This document shows, one piece after another, positions 11,377 to 24,294 of a stretch of 64,000 nt of DNA (positions are counted from its first letter, which is position 1; each line of letters begins with the position of its first letter). The DNA comes from Pempheris klunzingeri (taxonomy: Eukaryota > Chordata > Actinopteri > Acropomatiformes > Pempheridae). Where the stretch lies: contig NC_092026.1 in the NCBI RefSeq assembly GCF_042242105.1, positions 22,408,691 to 22,472,690 on the forward strand, read 5' to 3'. The translations under genes were made by a program, and so were the position numbers. A model generated the notes under the pieces. That model was not told the DNA's origin and searched no databases. It saw only the letters and a program-made list of their open reading frames with translations.

Positions 11377-14300
11377 GCTGTAGAATAAGGGCTAAAGCAC
11401 CAACTCCTACACAGACATGTAAGAAATGTTTCATTTGAAAAGTGACCAAGTCAGACAAAACCATATAAAGAAGCAAGACTCAGGTAGTCTGGCCAAGAAA
11501 ACAGTTGGTAAATAAAGCCCAAACATAAACCAGTTGTTTTCCTTGTTATTGTCTTGTTATTATGGTTAAAGAGCACCGAATAGAGCACATTTCATAAAAG
11601 GTTGTATTGCACAATGCCGACCGAGGTTTCAGAAAGAATCATACTTAAAATTTCCCTTCAGGCGCAACTCAAACAAGCCACTGCTTGTGTTTATGCTGTT
11701 TGCCACAGAAGGCCCTCGTCTGTCAGGAGAGCTTGGCTTGTGCTCTGAGCCATAACTGTTTCATTTCTTTTCTTATCCATCAGCGCAACCGATGTCCAAT
11801 GTCCACTGTAAATCAGTGAGTCAACATTTTCATTGGTAGCAGGCCAGGGAGCTTAACTCTCACTAAATTGTAATTATACTTCAGCTAAATGTTTGTACAT
11901 TTCTGTTGCGCTGGACACAATTGTGTGTGTTACCATCCAGTGTTTCAGATTTCCAAACATCTGTTGCATTGTTAGAATAGTGAAAGTGACAGAATCCACC
12001 ACAGACCAGAAAAGCTGACTTCCTGATGTTGGTAATATGTGTAGAATGACTGTATGCTGCTTTGAAGTACTGTAAGACTACCTCAGCTGCACTATGTTAC
12101 ATAAGAGGCTTCTTTCTTTCCAGAAGATTGTAACTAAAACCTAAAAATGAAACCCAGGGGAATTTTACTGGAAAAGAGACAAGGGTAATTATGCAACCAT
12201 TCTTTCACCGAACCCCAAACCATCTTATTAGTTGAGTGGCATAGTATTTGATCTTATCTTCTGTGCGGTGTCATCTGAGGATCACAGCTTCTGGATAGGG
12301 TAAATACAGCTGAGGGATGATGTAGGATGAGGATGAGGATGAGTAAAATATAAATGCTGTGCTTGAAAACTGCACTCACAACACAAAAGTCAAGATTTAT
12401 TATTTTGCTTCTTCTTGGTGAGCAAAACTGCAGAGATCTGGAGGACTTTTAGTGCTCTCTACACGTCCCAATGTACCAGTGATATTTGGACATAGCTTTG
12501 CATGTGTCTCAATACCTAATGAAAGATTAACATTGGACTTTTGTGCAAAATCCCAGATTTTATTTGTTAACATCCAGTGCCAGCATTTTTGAAACTACTG
12601 TGGGACGGGAACGCACCCATCCACCACCCCCACCCTTACATCTTTACCTACAGCTTTACTATGTATATTTACACTAGTCTGGTGCTGGGCATTGATTAAT
12701 TTCTCTAATCTGAATATAATACCATGGATTCTGGGCTGTGTGTTTGGTGCATGATTGCTCAACTGGCACAGCAATACGCTTTGTTTCTCTATGAAAAACT
12801 GCACAAGTTTGGTAAGTTTAGACATGTATAGCAAAGTACTTTTTGGATTTACTCAGAAATATATTTTTAAAATAATACTTGCTCTATTAGGTGTCCCATG
12901 AGATGCAGACTGGGAAGCCAGTGAATCTTCAGTGGAGACCTTGTGTGGCATAGTAGACTTAATTTAAAATTCCAACCCAAAAAAGTCATCATGGATGTCT
13001 CACATTTTTACCGAATTCCTTTGAAATCAGACGGCCTTTGTCCCCGTCACTAATTGCCATTGGTTCATGCTTAAGGGCCAAATGTCCCAACTGTCACACG
13101 CTGTCACAAAAGGAAATACATCCCAGACATAACAGCTGTCTACATTAAGAGTAAGAAAAAGGTCTAAAAACATTTGATCTTAGAGACCCTGTGACGTCTC
13201 TTCACCTAAAACGATCAGGGCAAATTTACACCTATTAAACTAATTTATCTCCTCCCCCCTTTGACATTAACATAGGATCGTTTCTTTGCACATTCATGCT
13301 CCGAGAAGGAGAAACACCAACACTGAGCCCCTCCGATTCTTCCAAATCAGTAAAAAAATTAAACATGACAGCCAGTAAAGGCAAAATTGTTTTTTGGATT
13401 CTTTTCCTCTGTGTTTCTCTTTTTCAGGTACATGCAGTTTACAAATGGATGATTGCAACAGAGGTAAATATTAAATCAGCGTCATCATTTAGTCTACAGC
13501 AGTGACAGTTCTGTCTTCATCCTGACTGTAGGGTTTTTTGTACTGTGTGCCAAAGTAAAGTTTCTCACACACTGATAAATGGCCTCTTGAATATGTCCTC
13601 TGTCATATGCATGCAAAAAACATCATATCATATTGTCTGATGGTGAAAGAATGCTGAAGACAACACAGTGTATCATCACAAGGCCTGAGTCCAAGTCCCC
13701 TTGGCAGTGGACCATCATCTCCTGACAAATATTCACAGCCATTAATCCATCAGGATATTTCAAATATGCAGTCACAACCAGGAATAGAGATGATCACAGC
13801 CAAGTCTATAGTTTTTTTTTTGTTGTTGTTGAAATTACAGGTTGTTTTGCCAAGATCTCTCTCATGTTGTACTGTGAGCGAACACACACAACTAGCAGGG
13901 AGCAAGACCAGAACTGCACAAAAAGACTGAGGCAATTTGTGAACGAATCACAGCCAAGCAAATTTATATGAAATGCTTCAATGCCTGGGTGGCAACTAAG
14001 AAGAAACAGGAAATTCTCAAAATTCTCTCTGTAGGATACAACGTACAGCATCGTGTTGTAGAGTAATAAACAAGGGAAGTGAGCATCAGTATCCTGCAGG
14101 CAAAGGAAATGAAAAGGGCAGGCATAAAACGCCTCACTGGACGTTAGCAGGGTGTTTGGATGTGAGTCCTGGTAAGAGTATAAACAGTGAATAGTGCTAT
14201 CAAATGTCCACTCAGGCACTAAAGGCTCATTAATATCTGTCACAGATGTCTCTGTGAAAAGAACACTGCAGCCTATTTACAAGAATCAAAAGGCAAAGCT

Positions 14301-15329
14301 TTGGGTGGATACGCGATATGGCAACACTGACAAGTTTATTTAATGCGAAGCTTCTCAGCTGCCAGATCTCTATGGCTGAAGGAAGGATGCTTCATATCTG
14401 ATCCTGCACAACTAAAGTGTCATACAACAGAGGGTCAAGCTCCTCTGAGAATACTGACAAGCATAACTGCAAAAGTCAACAGGTTTTTACAGGACACATA
14501 TTCCCACAACAACACACTTTTTGGGGTCTGAGTACCCACAGCAATCTAGATTTGCTTCATTTGTCACGCCCTATAATTGCAGTAATTAATGACTTTTTAT
14601 TTCCTCTTTCCTGTCAGCACCAAGGGTCAAAGCAGGCCTTTCAGATGTTTGGTTGTCAGTTCGTGTGAGCTTTATTGATTCCGAGATATAACCTTTATGG
14701 CCTGATAAAACGTACTGTCTGCCATCTGTTGGGGACTTCCACACAAGGTAAATGAGCAACAGAGACACCTTTACCCTTATTGTACATCAACTAATTTTCT
14801 CTGCAGTGTTTATGTTAAACCACAGTTTACTAACCACAGTGAGCACAATTTATCTTAACATGAAAATAATGTACAACGTACAGTTTATTATTGTTGATTT
14901 ATTCAATGTCTGAGAAAAATGAGCATTTCTTCATTTCAAATGAAGCGTAGAATTGATGTCACAGCAAAGTTTACAGACTGAAAATGGGATGCAGCCAGAG
15001 GTGGATTTCTCTGGGAAACAAGACAAATCTTGTATTGTATGTGTATGAAAAGAAAACCCATGAACCCGAGGGAGGGGAAATAGTTTTCTGAAATATTTCA
15101 CATATCTCCAACATTGATAATGGAACTGCACCCAGGACCAACAACACGGGGAGTGCCATCAATGAGCGTTTTTTTATCTTAAATTTAAAACTTTAAAAGT
15201 GGCTGACACAACATTTTTTGACAGATTTTTGTTTGTAAAACAGCCATGAGGGAAATAATGTTGTGTAATGCTCAGTCTCTTCAAGCAAACCTCATAGTAT
15301 GGGTGTCACACACAGAAAGGGTTAAAAGG

Positions 15330-15405
15330 AATGGTAAATGGACTGCATTTTGACACCTTTATCCAAAGTGCTTTACAGTTTATCTCTCATTCGCCTCCAA
15401 TCCTG
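15330..15405. repeat. Degenerate dispersed repeat fragment (TGGTAAATGGACTGCATTTT type)
   Basis: The start TGGTAAATGGACTGCATTTT followed by CAAAGTGCTTTACAGTTTAT and CTCTCATTCGCC matches the layout of a dispersed repeat I recall from teleosts, in which TGGTAAATGGACTGCATTTA is followed by an AAAGCGCTTTACA block and a CATTCACC block. Only a short decayed piece is present. Confidence 0.5.
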
Positions 15406-16560
15406 CCAAATTACAGAGAAATGCATATAAAATGATGCTTATGGTGCCATTAAAATGCATATATTGAAAGAGAATGGGGGTTTTCCTGTGAGATGTTAAT
15501 TATGCTATTTAGCCTGTTTTATATAGTGAGGACATTAGCTGCATGTACATTACATTAGTTATATGGGTATGTGGTGTATGAATGCATGGTACAGCTGCAT
15601 GGTAGCACAAACATTCTGTTGTCTGAGTCTGTTTTTGCAGTCTTTTTGTTAAAAGACATTCCTAAGTGCAAGGATTTCCGCAGAAGTTATCTAAGAATAA
15701 TGGCTCTAAGCACTTTCATTCAACAGCCATTATGGAAGACAAAGTATTTCTCAACATATATCTGTCAGTACGAGGGGACATTAAGACCTTTAACAGACCA
15801 GAATCCAATTACAACAACCTGAGGCAACATGGGACTTAATTCCATAACCTGTTTCCTATTTCTAAATCTAAATGTTGGCAAGACAAAGACAGTCAATTGT
15901 CATTTGTAAAAAAACCCCAGTGACTCCCACCCCTACATATACGATATGAGAATTACCAACTTCTCTTTCATCAGAACCTTTATATGGAAAGACTAATAAC
16001 TGGATTCAGCAACACATTAAAATAGTTGTGTGTCTGTCATGAACTCCAGGGGGGAAAGCTTGAAATAAAGTAGAAACAAAAAACACAAAAAAGAGAAAGA
16101 TAGATGATCCGAGGTGCAAAGGTGAGTTGCGTTTTGTTGAAATATGATCCCTGGCAAAATGCCTCAGAGTGCTTTATAAGAGTGCCTCACCTCACCTGCA
16201 GAGACACAAGGACGACACAAAGGAGAACACATCTGGAGCATTAGAGGTGAGTTACCTGTGGTCCTAAGAAGAGGCACTGCACTCTGCTTTAATTTTGTGA
16301 GTTTTGTCTCTATTTTATAATGGTCATTTGTACAGTATAAGAGAAGACTGAGGAAGATTTTTATAATTTGTAACACTTTTGTTAGAGTTATTCACTCATC
16401 TACTTCACTTTAACACTAAAACACTCCGTTCACATGAAAACTGATCATGATTTAGCCAAAGGCCAAATTTACAGTGCAGACCACAGATTCAGTGAACAGA
16501 CACTTGTTGTTTTAAATATCAGTGCATCAAAGGCAATAACATTTGATTTTGTTTTGTACA

Positions 16561-16586
16561 AAAAATAAATAAATAAATAAATAAAT
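16561..16586. repeat. (AAAT)n microsatellite
   Basis: Six tandem AAAT-type units about 340 bases upstream of the chemokine start. Confidence 0.85.
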
Positions 16587-16924
16587 GTAATTTTCTCACC
16601 TGAGGAAGGAAAAAATCATGGAAACATTAACATTTTTACATGTTTTAGAACTATGGGACTGTAGGACAAAAAGAAACTGAGATTTGTTAAACACACTATA
16701 GTTCAGATTAAAGTTGGATACATATAGAATGCACATGTACGTGTACACAAAAAGAGCAGATGTGAATTGTTTGTTCAAGGTTCAATGTTTCAAGTGTGAC
16801 TAGGGAACGTGTGGGAGGAGCTGAGGTACAATAATCATGGGGCGATAAGGTTGATTGCAGGCAAACATTGTAATTCTTTGCATCCATCTAGTTTCTTCTC
16901 AGAGCTGCGACTAAAGGCTGCACC

Positions 16925-17952
16925 ATGCGGTTCAACACGCTGTTCTTCCTGCTGGTCATATCTTGTCTCTATGTTGCATTGGCACAAGGTAAGACACTTG
17001 TAAAAGACCAGCAAGTATCTGGTAGTGGTGTCTCATAGGTGGTGGCATGTAATGCAGAAAAGATAAATTGAGGGTCAGTGAGGCTGGGTTATTGCTTAAG
17101 TACCTGCGTAGGCAGATGATGCCTTACTTTGTAGTTATTGCTTTGTTCAGCACCTTTAGCATTTCCAGATTGTCCAAATTGCTGTTTGATTGATCTATTT
17201 GATTTAATGGACTTTATCTATATTAAATGAAGATGGTGTTTGAGTACACTAGATGTCTGACTTTACTGGATTACTGTACCCTCAGTGGCGTATGACGACT
17301 GCTGTTTGAAGTATGTGAAAACAATGACCTACAGCCGTCAAAGACATGCAATGATGTACAGACGGCAGATGGTAGATGGAGGCTGCAACATCCCTGCTGT
17401 AATGTAAGTACACAGGCACAGACAGTAAGAGCATTCACTTTAAAACTGACCACACTCAAAACAGACTTCCCTAAACCTTTAATTCTTCTTCCTTTAATTC
17501 CCCAATTATCTTGTAGCTTCACCATGAGGAGGGGGCGTGTGTTATGCGCTAACCCCAATGAGAAATGGGTGAATGAACTGACGAAGAAGATTGATGAAAA
17601 GTTGGCCAAGAGACTCCAAAGGAAGGTGGGTGATTGTTGTTTTTGCACCACAGAATTGTCCCTCCTATCAAGTCATGTCTGTCTATATTTGAGTCCTAAA
17701 AACCTTGTTCTTTACACATTTGTGAAAAACAAATGCAGTAATGACGTTTGGACTAGTTTTCACTTTAAAAGATGCTGTGTTTAATATATTTTCCAGAATT
17801 TAGTGTTTGTATCGTCATGTAAAATAGAAAGAGGCAAGTTGCTGCACTAGATTCAAGAAAAATGACACAGGATCTTTTAACGTACGTGTGAACTGATGCT
17901 TAAATGTCTTTGCTCTTCACAGGAAAATCCACAACGGCTGTATAGAGGCTGA
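16925..17952 (+). CDS. Small secreted CC chemokine, CCL25/CCL28-like
   Basis: Four coding exons (16925-16988, 17286-17403, 17517-17625, 17923-17952) encode 106 residues. A hydrophobic signal peptide spans about residues 1-21 (FFLLVISCLYVALA). The mature chain opens AYDDCC, the adjacent cysteines of the CC class (27, 28), with partners at 55 and 71. The block GGCNIPAVIFTMRRGRVLCA matches the beta-strand 2-3 region of chemokines and is nearest, from memory, to CCL25 (CNLPAAIF) and CCL28. A short helix (NEKWVNELTKKIDEKL) and a basic tail (QRKENPQRLYRG) follow. Chemokines act outside the cell on G-protein-coupled receptors. The tiny fourth exon adds only nine residues. Assignment to CCL25 or CCL28 is not settled; the neighbouring NIM1-like kinase hints at the CCL28 locus, while the ranbp3 and cib3 linkage hints at human chromosome 19, where CCL25 lies. 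Confidence 0.88.
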
Positions 17953-18525
17953 GGGCGGCTGCCTGCTACAATGGCCCCATTCATATTTCCTCCCTCTGCC
18001 AAATCTTATTATTAAGCAACAGGCAGTTTTATGCTGTCTTACTGGAAGGCCGTCAATGAGGCTGGCCAAGAATATCTTGTAGCAATACTTTTGCTTTCAC
18101 TCTGCACTGAGATAAAGGTCAAAAGCTTGGGTACAATTGCAGCAGCACTTCGTCTGGACTGCTGATGCGGAACGGCCACCGCACATCACATATAAATGCC
18201 TTCAGTAGCATGGCTGCTTTAATGTGAATATCTGAGACAGTTTTCTCACCTTTCAATAAGCTGATTAATTAATGGTGATGGGCTATAAATGGTAACAATA
18301 TATAAATGCAATATTTAGGGTTTTTCATGCACAATGTGTCAAGATGTCTGTTAAATACACGTTTATATGAAAATGAACATCCCTTTCTTAAATGTGTCTC
18401 ATAGAAACTCTTAATTTCTCAATTGTTTCTCAAATTTCTTTAAATATTTTTAAATGCATGTCTTTTCATACATTTTGTGAATAGGTTTTATTACAGTGTA
18501 AGTGTTCTCATAAAAGCATCATTAC

Positions 18526-18531
18526 AATAAA
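18526..18531 (+). terminator. Polyadenylation signal of the chemokine gene
   Basis: AATAAA lies 574 bases after the chemokine stop codon, the first canonical hexamer noticed downstream in an AT-rich 3' UTR. Confidence 0.55.
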
Positions 18532-21500
18532 CGTACTCATCTCCTCCGTAAGCACTCAGTGTGTATTGTGTTTACATTATTGTTTTTATACAATATTTTC
18601 CTCTTGCCTCATTATTCCTTCATGTTATTTGAATTTGAACACATTTATACCGTATTTTCTTGAAACAAAGGACAATACGTTCAAAAGGAGAAAAGGGGAC
18701 ACCTCTTTCCCATCCTTACTGCAAATTCATGAAAACTTTGAATTGTATGAGGAAGATAATCTTCCTGAGAATCTTGTGGTGTAAGCAAAGTTCCAGAAGA
18801 AGAAAACAAGGGATAGTGCAGTAACAATATAAAGGTTTACCTTAAAGCTCAGCTCCCTAGAACATCAGCACATGATCTTATTTACCAGTTTCTTTTTGAG
18901 GCTGTTTCACACACTGTCTCCCTTTAAGATCCATATAATTCATGCTCTTGTGCTGAAATTGTGGGCTGCACATTTGTTGCATCTTTCTTGTGTTTCCCTG
19001 CTTCCTGACCAATGCATGCTGGGATAAGATCCATCCCAGCTGTGACCCTGAACAGAGTATACAGATTATACATACAAAATTGATTGATTATATTGACTAT
19101 ATCGCTCTTTTACTGTTCTTATCTATCAGGAACCTTTGACCGCAGTTGATTTGGTTTGCACAGGATTCACAGCTAATTAGATCTAACAAAGAACAAATTA
19201 TGCCAGTAAAACCCTCAGATTTAGTTGTGCTGTGATTGCAACAGCCGTGCCAAATGACTGCAGAAAGAAAGAAGGTTCACACGCAGCTTCAATGAAAGAA
19301 TCTGTGAATGTGATGTGCTGATTTACAGCCAACAGTATCTGATCTGACATGGTGCTGGATTTACTCATTGAACTTTATGTGTTACTCACTCATCTCCACG
19401 GGCATTAACAAGAACTGCTGGAACATGCAGCAGATGAAATCTCAACGCAGTGTTTGACTGCACCGCCTGCGGAGATTGATGACTTCCCGTGCCTTGCAGA
19501 GGTTTCGTCTAAGCCTCAATAGAAACATTATCGTATAATGCAGGCCTGTGCACTACAGTGTATTGACTATCTGATGTTTGCTGATTAAAGGAAAGGTTTG
19601 AACACAATGTCTCAGCTATACATGACTGGAAGGTAAGAGTTATATGGAAAGCTTTTTAAAAGTTGTCAATGCTGAAAAGAGAAGTGTTTGTTTAAATAGG
19701 CTGCCAACTTTGCCCAAAGGCAAAGGTGGTAGATAATCTGACAGATACACAATAATTACTGAGACACCAATGGAATATATCTTATTGATGGACATCTAAA
19801 ATTCCATGGAGTATGACTAACTGATGCACCACACCACGCAGGTCAAAGAATTAGGTTGCAGCTTGAAAAGGGTTTTGGCGCTGCGGCTTAGTTTCTTCTT
19901 GTTTATATGACAACAGTGCTCACAAATGTGCTGCTCTCTTTGCTTTTGCAAGCTGGAGCAGAAAGAAATGGTCGATTGGCATTGTGAGTAGAAATTGTAA
20001 CCTTCTTTTATCAAGGGGAAAAACCATGAAAGGAAAGTATGAGATGGGGGAAAACAATATGTTGAAAAATCACTTTGCCCTGAAACAAATGTGATGAATT
20101 TCAGGAAATAGGATGAGTGAGCACACAAAGACCAGAGAGCAAAATTTGTTCTTAAGTGTTACAGGAGGCTTTAAGAAACAGAAATGATAATGAAGCATTA
20201 AAAATTGCTGCACAGACATGTTTGAAAATCATTGTATCTCTGCCACCTCCACAACTTACAAACTTTAAAATTCATGGAAACAGAAGCCTGTGCAAGTTTG
20301 ATGCGAAAGATTGGCACTAAGGTTGGCAATATAAATCATGAGAGAAAGGTAAAAAGGGCAGCACAAATAATGATGAAGATGAAAGCAGTCATAAAACATT
20401 GCACACCACAAAGTTATTTGAAAATGACATTATATTTATTACCATGATATTTTGTAACACAGTGTATGTAGTGAGCATTTAAAGGTCAGTAAAGGGCAAT
20501 GTTGACTTCAATTTACTATATGTAGGTTTAAGGAAATGTCTTGAGTTCAAAATTTAAAAAATCATAACTACATATATACACATATTTTTACTGTTTTAAT
20601 AAAATGATCATATGCGTTAAATATAATAGGATATAAGAGTAGAAAATTCACAATTTAGCTAATTTAAGTGTCTTCAGATTTAAGCTACACATCCTGAAGT
20701 TACACATCAATATGTCTAAAATATTCATCTTTTCTTGGAAATTTAAAATTCAGAGGAATCCATCTAATTCTTTCATGAACATATAATAACTAGCACAAAA
20801 ACCAAATAACCTCTTGCCCTGCTAATTTAGTTAATGTGTTTGCTGGAAGGTTTTTGTACTAATAAGTGATGTTTTTTCCTCTCTAAACATGCTGATCAAA
20901 ATGTATGGAAATCCTATATAACTAAGAGTTACATAGGATCAAAAAGATATCAGGTTAAGTTTCAGGAAGAGATGAATAGAATAGAAAAAAAACTATTAAA
21001 ACATCAGTGAAATTTTATCACAGATATATATTGTACTTATATATATTACATATGCATCTTGCAAAGCCAATCACAAACATCTATTTAAAAAATTGTCAGA
21101 TCTTTATGAACCATTTCACTCACTTAATTAAAAGAAAACAACAACTTCATATGTCTTGATGTTTCCACATTCCTGTTGCCTTGCTGAAAGAGGAATCTCT
21201 GGGTCATTGTCAGCCCTCATGTGAAATGTCTTTTATGCTCAACTGATTTAAATGCAGCTCACGCTGTAAAAACATTAGATGTTATCTTAGTGGACAAAAG
21301 AGAGCCAAGTGTTGTCACAGAGTATGCCATTGAGTCTACACCTTCATTCACAGTGACTTGCATCAGCATGATGTGGAAGTACATCTTCAGTCGTCAATGT
21401 ACTTTCCTGAGAGTTTTGATTCAAAATCAGATTACAATCTGAAACTACTCTCTGCCCTTTTAGCTTTGATAAAAGCAGATAAAAGCTAAAAAAAGGAATA

Positions 21501-21798
21501 GTCATACCGTTTGGGAAATACGCTTATTCCCAGTCGTTCTAACAATTAGATGAAAAGAACATGTAAAGTATGAAAGTTTAACTTTGCTTAGCATAAAGAT
21601 TGAAAGAAGTAGGAAACAGCCACTCTGGCTCTCTCAAAAGCTCAGAAATATGTATACTAGCAATGTTACAGCTCCTTATGAAATGATTTTGGGAAACCAG
21701 ACATGACAGTGGCATCGACCTTTTCATCATCGGTCCCCAAAAAGAGGGAAAATAAGGGCATTTCCCAAGATGTGGAACTATCCCTTCAAGAAAATAAA
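18532..21798. other. Non-coding stretch between chemokine and NIM1-type kinase genes
   Basis: AT-rich sequence with no recognised protein-coding exon on either strand. Its right end must include the 3' UTR of the kinase gene, which reads leftward; a minus-strand AATAAA (forward TTTATT) occurs near 20435 but its use is unproven. Confidence 0.45.
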
Positions 21799-24247
21799 CT
21801 ACATGATGATGCAAACCACAGAGTGGCGTTTGTTTAGCAGACAATCTGAGCCTACTCTCCATGTGATTCGGTTCTGGGACTGTTTGGTGCACATCTGACT
21901 GTAGCCCACAGCTTCCACAGACCTCCTCTTTTGGATGCGGTGCAGCAAAATCCTATAAGCTCCAGTAATGGGGCTTCTCATGTCTAGGCTGTTGTTGACG
22001 AAATGGACCTTGGTGATGCCAAGATCCTCCAGCGCTGCCTTCACATTCAGGTCATCGGAGCTGAGGGTGTGGGAAGGATCGGCCAGGTGGGAGGGTGTGG
22101 GGCTGTTGGATGGATAGGCCTGGGGGTATTCAATACCTCTCATCCAGTCACTGCCCATGATCTGTGCCATAGTGAGGCGATCCATAGGAATCGGCTTCAG
22201 GAGGCCCTTAATGATCGCCTGGCATGGTTCGGGTACATACTGGGGAATGGCATAGGAGCCCTGCAGGATACAACACTTCAGCTTGCTTGTGCTAGTAGCT
22301 TTGAATGGCAGAGTGGCCGACACCATGAAGTAAAGCAAGATACCCAGGGCCCAGATATCTGCACATTGGCCAATGTAACACTTCTCTTTGAACAGCTCAG
22401 GGGCTGCATAAGGTGGAGAGCCACAGAACGTGTGAAGGACATCACTGGGGCAGCAGGATGTGCTGAAACCAAAGTCACCCACTTTAATGCAGTAGGTGCT
22501 GGTGTAGAAGACGTTCTCAGCCTTCAGGTCCCTGTGCACAATATTATTATCATGCTGTGAAAAGAGAAAAGGGACAAATGTTTGAGATTGTTGTACTTTT
22601 GGGCTGTGAGACAGTTAATCAGCTCTCCTGCACAGTTGGTTTAAGGTTTAAACGTTGTCTGAATTCATTTCTCAGCAGCCCTAAAACATTACATATATAA
22701 AAATATGTGCTGTGTTGTTTGATATTGAACACCGCGTGTCTCTTCTATGATGCTGCTGTTCACTTACCATATGTTTGACTGCAGACAGGACCTGAGAAAA
22801 CACAAGCTTGCTCTCTAGGTCTGACAGGCGCCCTCTGGTGCTGATACGGGAGAACAGCTCTCCACCGCTGGCATACTCCATCACCAGGTAGAGCCGCTTG
22901 AATGTCTCCACCACCTCATACAGGCGCACTATGTTAGGGTGAGCCAGCTTCTCCATGCAAGAGATTTCAGAGGCAAAAAGCCCTTGCGATCTCTTGTCCA
23001 GACGCTGCTTATCCAGGATTTTCACTGCCACTCTCTCTGTCAGATGAAGACAAATTTCACATGTTTTTTCTATTATTTAAACTTCATCATGTTGTGACAC
23101 ATCAGTTTGCCTTCATTCCTTTATGTGTGTCTTTGTAAGCTGATGGCTGTGTGCGTGATGGCTGAAGACAGTGTGGATTAGTGGATGGCTGGTTGATGAG
23201 ATTAGTTATGTCTTCTGATATCTGGAATGACCCTGACGGGACAGACTTTGTGTAAGTGGGAGAGCTGAGCCGGCTGTGTCTCCCATGAAATTAATTCGAA
23301 TGTCTGCACATTCATTTGAAAACCCTTTAAAATAATTTCCAATTGATACATGAATGTGGTAGAAGCGCATTTGCTCTCAAAGAAAGGCTTTTGAATCTTT
23401 TACAGAATGAGGTACGGGTAACCATGAAGAAGAAACCCTATGTGTCTATGTTCTATAAACATCATTCATGTTTAAAAATGTAGTGAGGTTGCATACAAAA
23501 GTCCTCCTGAAGTCACTCTCTCTGAAACTGGTCTTGTATGTTGTCGTATATGTTTACGTCTACATGTGTTATTTAAAGTATTGTTTCATATTTATTGGAT
23601 TTTTATAGATTAATTCACTTCCATTATACTTAAATGAAAAAATATATATAGAAGTGACAGATGAGAGGAATCTGCCTGAATCTGAACATGTTATATGACA
23701 GGTATTTTCAGTAAAGGAAAGTTAATCTGACCCACTTTGCTGTTTTCTTTGTCATACCTGGGAGAGATATGACAGGTGTGGCCTTTTCTTACCAACTTTG
23801 CATTACTTTAACTGCATTAGCACCAGAAAGAGGCCTTTCAAACCAACTAAACTCATACATTTCATTCACGTTAGTTAACAGAACATACACAGATGTGAGA
23901 AGCTTGAACATGATTAAATCATTGCAAGAATTAAGGTGTCAATCTACAGTCATGTGTCCTAACTGACCACTGAAACTGTGAACATGGGGGTAAAAAAGCA
24001 AAAGAGTCAGTATCTCACCTTTGGTCAGGTCATGTATCCCCAATCTAACCTGGGAGAAGTTGCCTGAGCCGATCTCTCCTCTCAGCTCGTAAAAACCCAC
24101 CCGCCGTCCAAATGTCAGATCATTCATTACCCTCTCTGAGTGGGTCAGATCATAAAAGGCCTTCGCAAACACAGTCTGGTGCATCACCGCCTGGTCCTCT
24201 GCCATGTTCTCCTTTGTCTCCACCTTTTTCCCATTCTTTGGGGACAT
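21799..24247 (-). CDS. nim1k: NIM1-family serine/threonine protein kinase (AMPK-related)
   Basis: Three coding exons (24247-24019, 23036-22768, 22554-21799) keep phase and give 417 residues; I recall 436 for human NIM1K. The kinase domain is complete: glycine loop [11 protein letters not shown] (57-67), catalytic Lys82 in [14 protein letters not shown] (173-180), DFG (193-195) and T-loop [14 protein letters not shown] with Thr208 at the position LKB1 phosphorylates in AMPK-related kinases. [20 protein letters not shown] and [12 protein letters not shown] are almost identical to NIM1K. Residues 340-380 (LEDLGIT, then [18 protein letters not shown]) match the C-terminal part of NIM1K. The last four residues are Cys-Ile-Ile-Met, a CaaX-like end. 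The start is chosen as the first ATG in the exon that opens at 24294; a further upstream exon with a longer N-terminus cannot be excluded. It could be a teleost paralogue rather than the direct orthologue. Confidence 0.9.
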
Positions 24248-24294
24248 CAGGGAGAGGATTTCCTCCTGACGTGGAGCTGTCTTCAAGTGAGCCC

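Larger units (their letters stand above)
9062..16924. other. Non-coding stretch between ranbp3 and the chemokine gene
   Basis: No conserved protein was recognised on either strand over nearly 8 kb. The longest open frames (145 residues at 9393-9830 minus, 125 at 10395-10772 minus, 145 at 13806-14243 minus) have no family signature. The stretch holds a short CT run, two degenerate dispersed-repeat fragments and an AAAT run, listed separately. Distal regulatory elements of the neighbours could lie here but cannot be told from the sequence alone. Confidence 0.5.

Noticed and set aside
13806-14243. 145-residue open frame on the minus strand
   Set aside because: No recognised domain, no splice or promoter context, and composition like random AT-rich DNA.
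22003-22560. 185-residue open frame on the plus strand
   Set aside because: Antisense shadow of the large last exon of the NIM1-type kinase; no family signature of its own.
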